NCBI GenBank assembly: GCA_003133425.1
Contig: PKXI01000156.1
Span: forward strand, 23,857 to 35,062
Reading direction: 5' to 3'
Origin: Acidobacteriaceae bacterium
GTDB lineage: Bacteria; Acidobacteriota; Terriglobia; Terriglobales; Acidobacteriaceae
DNA: 11,206 nt
Positions 6,316 through 11,206 of the stretch are shown here, in pieces. The notes under the pieces were generated by a model. The model saw only the letters and a program-made list of their open reading frames with translations. It made no database searches and was not told where the DNA came from. Position 1 is the stretch's first letter, and each line of letters starts with the position of its first letter. Both the position numbers and the translations under genes were made by a program.

Positions 6316-7686
6316 ATGAACGCTACGGCAGTTCGAGGTGATTGGGTCGGACGCGTCATTGACGGAAGGTTCACTCTCCTGCAATGGCTCGGCGGCTCCG
6401 AGCGGAGTAGTGTCTTCCTCACGGAGCTTCCGGGCGATCAGCCACAGAAGGCCGTCATCAAGCTCATTCCCGCTGACGCAGCAGGCGCGGAAGCCCGCAT
6501 GGCAGGCTGGGCCGCCGCATCGGCCCTTTCGCATCCTCACCTGATGCGCCTGTTTCATACTGGTCGATGCCAGATCGACAATTCTGCGCTGCTTTACGCC
6601 GTAACAGAATATGCCGATGAGGATCTCTCGGAGATTCTTCCGGCTCGAGCCCTCACGCCCGACGAAGCCAGGGAGATGCTCGACCCCGTCCTGGATACAC
6701 TCTCCTATCTTCACGCCAAGGGTTTCATGCATGGTCATATCAAGCCGTCGAATATTCTGGTCGTCGGCGACAAGTTGAAACTCTCCGGCGACAGTCTCTG
6801 CGTCGCAGGCGTTCCGGGCAGCTACTATCCGGAGTTTGGCATCCATGAAGCACCCGAAGCAGCTACCGGGACCATCTCGCCCGCCGCGGATGTCTGGTCG
6901 CTGGGCGTCACCCTGGTTGAGGCCCTGACCCAGCGCCCGCCAGTATGGGATAGTTCGACGGATACTGATCCGGCTGTTCCGAAATCCATTCCGCAACCCT
7001 TTGAAGAAATCGCGCGCGAATGTCTCTTTTCGGAACCCGCGCTTCGATGCGCACTCGGCGATGTCAAGGCTCTTTTGGATCCTGAGCAGTTGCGCCGGGA
7101 ACCGGAAGCCGGCATCGACAAGAAGCCGGCTTCCAACCCCGGCATGATCGCTCTCATCACCGTGGTGCTCATCCTGGTGGCGTCATTCGCCTTTATAAAA
7201 CTGCGATCTAACAACACTCAGCCATCGAGCCCGGGCGCGGCGCAACAACAAGCGCCAGCGGCCACCACCGCGGCAACACCGCAAGCTCAGCAGCCCACGC
7301 CCGCGCCTGAGCCTCAGCAGCAGGAACCGGCGGCCCCGGCGCAAGCTCCGGCTGCGCAGAACACAACCACGAATGGAGCCGCGGTAAAGGGTGAAGTCGC
7401 TCAGCGGGTAATGCCCGACTTATTGCCAGCCGCTGTGAGGTCAATCCAGGGCAACGTCAACGTGCGCATACGGGTCGAGGTTGATGCGAGCGGAGCTGTT
7501 TCAAACGCAAGCTTCGACTCGGCTGGACCAAGCAAGTATTTCGCCAAAATGGCTCTCCAGGCTGCGCAGCAGTGGAAATTCAAGCCTGCACAAATGGATG
7601 GGCGCCCCGTCCCCAGCGTGTGGATACTGCATTTTCTGTTCACGCAGTCCGCAGTCGACGTCACTCCTGCTGAATCAACCCCGTAG
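6316..7686 (+). CDS. Membrane pseudokinase fused to a TonB-like C-terminal domain
   Basis: Numbered from 6316, the 456-residue protein has a Ser/Thr-kinase-like domain (about 15-260), one transmembrane helix (about 277-296), a Pro/Ala/Gln-rich linker (about 297-360) and a TonB-type C-terminal domain (about 365-443: a VNVRIRVEVDASGAV strand region, then QQWKFKPAQMDGRPV). The N terminus should be cytoplasmic and the TonB-like part periplasmic. Lys49 of the VAIK position, Asn146, the APE motif (179-181) and Asp192 of DVWSLG remain. The glycine loop is degenerate (GGSERSSV, 26-33), HRD is HGH (139-141) and DFG is GDS (158-160), so the catalytic and Mg-binding aspartates are missing; the alpha-C glutamate also seems absent. 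Phosphotransfer is unlikely; a scaffold or sensor role is inferred. The frame opens at 6169. ATG codons at 6304 and 6316 are both possible without clear ribosome sites; a TAGAAT box at 6300-6305 favours 6316. Confidence 0.82.
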   Translation: MNATAVRGDWVGRVIDGRFTLLQWLGGSERSSVFLTELPGDQPQKAVIKLIPADAAGAEARMAGWAAASALSHPHLMRLFHTGRCQIDNSALLYAVTEYADEDLSEILPARALTPDEAREMLDPVLDTLSYLHAKGFMHGHIKPSNILVVGDKLKLSGDSLCVAGVPGSYYPEFGIHEAPEAATGTISPAADVWSLGVTLVEALTQRPPVWDSSTDTDPAVPKSIPQPFEEIARECLFSEPALRCALGDVKALLDPEQLRREPEAGIDKKPASNPGMIALITVVLILVASFAFIKLRSNNTQPSSPGAAQQQAPAATTAATPQAQQPTPAPEPQQQEPAAPAQAPAAQNTTTNGAAVKGEVAQRVMPDLLPAAVRSIQGNVNVRIRVEVDASGAVSNASFDSAGPSKYFAKMALQAAQQWKFKPAQMDGRPVPSVWILHFLFTQSAVDVTPAESTP

Positions 7687-7902
7687 CCGAATCAAGACGA
7701 ATCGCCCCCATATCAGCGGCTTCATAAGAAAAGACAGCGCCGCGCTGCCGGGCAGTGGCTGGTTGCGGGATTCCAGGAGCAAGCCAATCCTTCCTGCAAG
7801 TCTTTCCCGCCGGGACAGCGGCGCCCCGCTTTTCCCCTTGCCGCGAAAGCTGTTATGCTCTCTGCGCCAGAGAAAAGCGATTTATGTAGGGGGAATACGA
7901 CT

Positions 7903-9378
7903 ATGTGGTTCCTTGGAATGGATGTAGGGACGGGCGGGACGCGGGCCGTGGTGGTAGATGCGGCTGGAAAGCTGATGGGCACGGCGTCGAGCGCGCATGC
8001 GCCGTTTCGTGCGGAGCATCCGGGATGGGCGGAGCAGGACCCCGAAGACTGGTGGCGCGCGGCACAGGAGGCGATTCGTAGCGCGCTTGCCGCAACGCCG
8101 GAACCAAAGGAACCGATTGCGGCCATCGCGCTCACCGGGCAGATGCACGGCGCGGTCATGCTGGACGAGAACGGCGCGGTGCTGCGGCCATCGTTGATCT
8201 GGTGTGACACGCGGACGCAACCCGAGTGCGACTGGCTTACCGAGCGAATTGGATACGACCGCCTGATCGAGCTCACCTGCAATCCGGCGCTGCCAAACTT
8301 TACGCTGACAAAACTTCTTTGGGTGAAGAAGCACGAGCCGGAGACCTTTACGAAAATTGCGCACATCATGTGCCCCAAGGACTACGTGCGCTATCGGCTG
8401 ACGGGTGAGTTTGCCATCGATGTGCAGGAGGCGTCGGGCACGCTGCTGCTGGATGTTACGCACCGATGCTGGTCGCGTGAAGTCGCTGAGGCGGCGGGAA
8501 TCAAGGAGAGCTGGCTTCCGCGCGTGTTTGAGTCTCCGGAGATTTGCGCGCGCATCAGTGCTGAAGCCGCAGGGCTCACAGGGCTCAAGGCGGGCACGCC
8601 GGTAGCAGCCGGCGCGGGCGACCAGGGCGCGGGTGCAGTGGGCATGGGCATTCTGCAGCCGGGTTCGGTTTCGGCAACCATTGGAACCTCGGGCGTAGTG
8701 TTTGCAGCGACAGCCAAACCGACGAAAGATCCAAAGGGACGGCTGCACACGTTCTGCCACGCCGTGCCGGGACTATGGCACGTGATGGGCGTGACGCAGA
8801 GCGCGGGGCTTAGCCTGAGTTGGCTGAAGGAGACCTTCTTCGGCGGCCAAAGTTACGACGAGCTGAACGAGGCGGCAGCGAAAATTCCGGCTGGAAGCGA
8901 GGGCCTCGAATGGGCGCCGTACTTGCTCGGTGAGCGAACGCCGCATCTTGACCCTGAAGTGCGCGCGGCGTTTGCGGGCATCGGCGCAGGACACACGGCG
9001 CCTCACTTCGTGCGCGCGGTGCTTGAAGGCGTGGCGTATTCGCTTGAAGACACGTTCACGTTGTTCGCCGAGTTGGGAATTCCAGTGAGCGGAATACGAC
9101 TTGGAGGCGGCGGAGCGCGCGGCGCGCTGTGGCGGAGAATTCAGGCGGGGATCTATGGCCACGCGGTCGAAGTGCTTACAGCCGAAGAGGGCGGAGCGTT
9201 CGGTTGCGCGCTGATGGCCGGCGTAGGTGCTGGACACTGGGCCAACCTGGACGAGGCCTGCGCGCAGGCGATCGAGGTAGCGCAGCGCGTCGAACCCGAC
9301 GCCGCGGATGTGGCCGCTTACAAGTCTGGATATGCCGAATGGCGAAAGCTTTATCCAGCTCTGAAGACGTTGCGCTAA
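7903..9378 (+). CDS. xylB: Xylulokinase (FGGY family)
   Basis: Xylulokinase phosphorylates D-xylulose with ATP to xylulose 5-phosphate, feeding the pentose phosphate pathway in the cytoplasm. The 491-residue product matches the family length. The N-terminal FGGY domain starts with GMDVGTGGTRAVVVD (5-19), with Asp7 in the phosphate-binding loop, and contains LTGQMHG (77-83), whose Met-His pair is characteristic of xylulokinases. The C-terminal domain has AGAGDQGAGAVG (236-247) with catalytic Asp240, GTSG (261-264), LGERTPHLDP (342-351) and the adenine-site region LGGGGARG (400-407). The frame is open to 7855, but the ATG at 7903 has AGGGGGAA at 7888-7895, seven bases away, and gives the usual N terminus. 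The 216-bp upstream spacer has only a TATGCT box (7854-7859) and a short GC stem (7808-7823). No xylose isomerase is in view. The next gene starts 43 bases later, probably in the same operon. Confidence 0.93.
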   Translation: MWFLGMDVGTGGTRAVVVDAAGKLMGTASSAHAPFRAEHPGWAEQDPEDWWRAAQEAIRSALAATPEPKEPIAAIALTGQMHGAVMLDENGAVLRPSLIWCDTRTQPECDWLTERIGYDRLIELTCNPALPNFTLTKLLWVKKHEPETFTKIAHIMCPKDYVRYRLTGEFAIDVQEASGTLLLDVTHRCWSREVAEAAGIKESWLPRVFESPEICARISAEAAGLTGLKAGTPVAAGAGDQGAGAVGMGILQPGSVSATIGTSGVVFAATAKPTKDPKGRLHTFCHAVPGLWHVMGVTQSAGLSLSWLKETFFGGQSYDELNEAAAKIPAGSEGLEWAPYLLGERTPHLDPEVRAAFAGIGAGHTAPHFVRAVLEGVAYSLEDTFTLFAELGIPVSGIRLGGGGARGALWRRIQAGIYGHAVEVLTAEEGGAFGCALMAGVGAGHWANLDEACAQAIEVAQRVEPDAADVAAYKSGYAEWRKLYPALKTLR

Positions 9379-9421
9379 ATAAGGATTGACGGACTACCCT
9401 GTCTGCGAAGAGGATTCGTCC

Positions 9422-10621
9422 ATGAGCGATCTTGTGGAGCGCGTGGCCGGAGAGCAACAGCGCAACGTTGCAGTCGACGCCTATCGCGGCTTCGTGATGC
9501 TGCTGATGATGGGCGAAGTCCTGCGCTTTTCCCACGCGGCTGCCGCTTATCCCGGCAATCTTTTCTGGCATATTCTGGCTTTCAACCAGACGCATGTGGA
9601 GTGGGCGTGGATGAGCCTGCACGACACCATCCAACCGGGATTTACGTTTCTGGTGGGTGTGGCTCTTCCTTATTCGTTGAGAAGCCGGCAGCAAAAGGGA
9701 GAAAGCTTCAGGCGCATGCTGTTGCATACAATCTGGCGCAGCCTGGTTCTCGTCGCGTTGGGCATTTTTCTCAGGTCTACATACAGCCCGATGACCAACT
9801 TCACGTTCGAAGATACGCTCACGCAGATCGGCCTCGGCTATACGTTTGCGTTTCTACTCACCTTCGCTCGACCTCGCTGGCAGTGGATCGCGTTTGGTGG
9901 CATCCTCTTCGGCTACTGGCTGGCATGGGCGCTGTATCCGGCACCGGGCCCCAACTTCAATTGGGCTGCGGTCGGCGTGCCTCCCGAATTTCAGAGCCAC
10001 ATGTTCACGGGTTTCACTTCCCACTGGAATAAGAACAGCAATCTTGGCCAGGCGTTCGATGTATGGTTCCTGAATATCTTGCCGCGCCCCAGCCGTTTCC
10101 TCTACAACGACGGCGGCTACCTGACACTGAGTTTTATTCCCACACTGGGGACGATGCTTCTCGGCCTGGCCGCTGGACGCTGGTTCCAGGAGTCGGCGCC
10201 GACGATACCTGTGCGTAAGTTCCTGTTGGCCGCGGTGGCACTGTGCGCAGCCGGCTTGCTCCTCCACGTCACCGGAATCTGCCCGATCGTGAAACGCATT
10301 TGGACACCGGCGTGGACACTGTTCAGCGGCGGCGTGTGTTTCTTCTTTCTCGCCGCGTTTTCGTGGGTCATCGATGTCAAAAAGCATCGCGGCATCGCGT
10401 TTCCGCTCGTGGTGGTAGGCATGAACTCCATCGCGGCATACGTGATTGCCGAATTGTGGCGGAACTTCGTCGAGAACAGCTTCCGCATTCATCTGGGAAT
10501 GGGAGTGCTCAACTGCCTCGGGCCAGGGTTGGAGCCGACATTTCTCGGCGCGCTGACATTGATCGCCTACTGGCTGATGCTCTACTGGCTGTTCAGGAAG
10601 AAGATCTTCGTGCGCATCTAG
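9422..10621 (+). CDS. HGSNAT/DUF5009-like multi-pass membrane acyltransferase
   Basis: This integral membrane protein (399 residues, about ten hydrophobic segments) resembles bacterial relatives of heparan-alpha-glucosaminide N-acetyltransferase (COG4299/DUF5009/NagX group), which move acetyl groups across the membrane onto amino sugars or glycans. The N terminus has NVAVDAYRGFVMLLMM (15-30), matching the RALDxxRG-like opening. His58, Trp61, Asp68, Pro72 and Phe74 align with the same spacing as the human HGSNAT segment around its active-site histidine (H-x2-W-x6-D-x3-P-x-F). GMNSIAAYVIAELW and a helix ending in FRKKIFVRI close the protein. A TTG start at 9386 is possible, but the ATG at 9422 has GAAGAGGA at 9407-9414, seven bases away. 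It follows xylB by 43 bases and likely shares its transcript. The acceptor is unknown; an extracytoplasmic sugar or polysaccharide is a reasonable inference. Confidence 0.8.
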   Translation: MSDLVERVAGEQQRNVAVDAYRGFVMLLMMGEVLRFSHAAAAYPGNLFWHILAFNQTHVEWAWMSLHDTIQPGFTFLVGVALPYSLRSRQQKGESFRRMLLHTIWRSLVLVALGIFLRSTYSPMTNFTFEDTLTQIGLGYTFAFLLTFARPRWQWIAFGGILFGYWLAWALYPAPGPNFNWAAVGVPPEFQSHMFTGFTSHWNKNSNLGQAFDVWFLNILPRPSRFLYNDGGYLTLSFIPTLGTMLLGLAAGRWFQESAPTIPVRKFLLAAVALCAAGLLLHVTGICPIVKRIWTPAWTLFSGGVCFFFLAAFSWVIDVKKHRGIAFPLVVVGMNSIAAYVIAELWRNFVENSFRIHLGMGVLNCLGPGLEPTFLGALTLIAYWLMLYWLFRKKIFVRI

Positions 10622-10714
10622 AACGATTATTGAAATGTGTCAGGTTTGGGTGCGCCACGCTCACCGCGATTCTGTTTTGGGGCGAAGGTTGGATATTAAG
10701 CAAAGGAAGTAATT

Positions 10715-10732
10715 GCGTACAAACCGGTACGC
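10715..10732. promoter_or_regulatory. Palindromic operator candidate upstream of the SDR gene
   Basis: GCGTAC (10715-10720) and GTACGC (10727-10732) form a perfect inverted repeat with a six-base spacer. A related half-site, GTGTACAAG (10757-10765), lies 42 bp further on, near the SDR start, and resembles GCGTACAAA at the first site. The size fits a dimeric repressor of the LacI or GntR type, but no regulator gene is in view. TATAAA at 10744-10749 could be a -10 element. Assigned by eye only. Confidence 0.35.
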
Positions 10733-10767
10733 GAGCATCCCGATATAAAGGAAATGGTGTACAAGAA

Positions 10768-11206
10768 ATGTTTGAACTGACAGGACAGACGGCGATTGTC
10801 ACAGGTGCGGGAACGGGCATAGGAGAAGCGATTGCGCAACGGCTCGCTGCAGCGGGAGCGAGGGTTGCCGTGGTCGATATCAACGGCAGCGCCGCGAAGG
10901 CTGTAGCCGATAGAATCGGCGGCGGGGCGTTCCCACTGGCCCTGGACGTGACCAAGCCGGACAAGGTTGCGGCGGCGATTGCACTGGCAATCAGGACAAC
11001 CGGCTCGCTCGAAATCCTGGTAAACAACGCCGGCGTCGCGGGGCGCGCCGCGCCCATCTGGGAGCAGACAGATTCAGACTGGCATCGGGTGATGGACCTC
11101 AACATCACCGCGCCGTTCTATCTGTGCCGCGCTGTGCTGCCGCAAATGCGCACGCAGGAATATGGCCGCATCGTGAACATCGCTTCGATTGCCGGCAAGG
11201 AAGGCA
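10768..11206 (+). CDS. Short-chain dehydrogenase/reductase, C-terminal part beyond window
   Basis: A classical SDR oxidoreductase, 146 codons before the window edge (family about 250). Seen are the cofactor motif TGAGTGIG (12-19), VVDIN (35-39) with Asp37 at the end of strand 2, which favours NAD(H) over NADP(H), NNAG (86-89), Asn112 of the LN motif, and VNIAS (136-140) with catalytic Ser140. The Tyr-x3-Lys pair should lie just outside. The IASIAGKEG context recalls SDRs acting on sugar acids or polyols, but fatty-acid-type reductases also share it, so the substrate is open. The ATG at 10768 gives the standard FELTGQTAIVTG opening; an AAGGA at 10748-10752 is rather far (15 bases) for a ribosome site. 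The 146-bp upstream spacer holds the palindrome at 10715-10732 and no clear terminator for the preceding gene. Confidence 0.9.
   Translation, partial: MFELTGQTAIVTGAGTGIGEAIAQRLAAAGARVAVVDINGSAAKAVADRIGGGAFPLALDVTKPDKVAAAIALAIRTTGSLEILVNNAGVAGRAAPIWEQTDSDWHRVMDLNITAPFYLCRAVLPQMRTQEYGRIVNIASIAGKEG

Noticed and set aside
7808..7823. CGCCG/CGGCG stem before xylB as a terminator of the pseudokinase gene
   Set aside because: Only five base pairs, followed by CCCCGC before a short T-run; too weak to call.
1..11206. CRISPR array, tRNA, rRNA, insertion sequence, prophage or integrase
   Set aside because: No regular direct repeats with spacers, no cloverleaf or rRNA-like segment, and no transposase, integrase or terminal inverted repeats were seen.

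Overview
The window (11,206 bp, GC-rich, dense, genes on both strands) looks like a chromosomal segment of a Gram-negative soil-type bacterium. Acidobacteriota (class Terriglobia) is my best guess, from the kinase-like/TonB fusion protein, the HGSNAT-like membrane acyltransferase and the sugar/organic-acid gene mix. That assignment is inference from gene content; there is no rRNA or other marker gene here.

Layout: (1) 1-782, minus: a phosphate acetyl/butyryltransferase cut by the window edge. (2) 783-1064: divergent spacer with a CRP-like palindrome and three CTAAACC-type repeats. (3) 1065-2255, plus: a stand-alone DUF2235 alpha/beta-hydrolase with GFSRG nucleophile motif, followed at 2333-2368 by a strong hairpin. 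(4) 2503-3597 and 3612-4922, plus: a tartrate/D-malate-type dehydrogenase and an ACS-family MFS anion transporter, a compact two-gene uptake-and-oxidation operon. (5) 4919-6108, minus: a RES-toxin/Xre-MbcA-ParS-antitoxin pair, antitoxin first, genes overlapping by ATGA, with a TATAAT box embedded in two inverted-repeat operators. The toxin stop overlaps the transporter stop tail to tail. (6) 6316-7686, plus: a membrane protein with a degenerate (pseudo)kinase domain, one transmembrane helix, a Pro/Ala/Gln linker and a TonB-like C-terminal domain. (7) 7903-9378 and 9422-10621, plus: xylulokinase and an HGSNAT/DUF5009-like multi-pass acyltransferase. (8) 10768-11206, plus: the first half of a short-chain dehydrogenase, preceded by a palindrome.

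How the genes fit together: the identifiable metabolic theme is sugar and sugar-acid use (tartrate/malate uptake and oxidation, xylulose phosphorylation, an NAD-type SDR, acyl-phosphate formation). The toxin-antitoxin pair and DUF2235 hydrolase are accessory genes inserted between metabolic units. The most unusual item is the kinase-like protein: it has lost the catalytic Asp of HRD and the metal-binding Asp of DFG but keeps the fold-defining residues, and carries a TonB-like domain on the other side of the membrane. I see no CRISPR array, tRNA, rRNA, insertion sequence or phage gene, and no wholly new multi-gene system.
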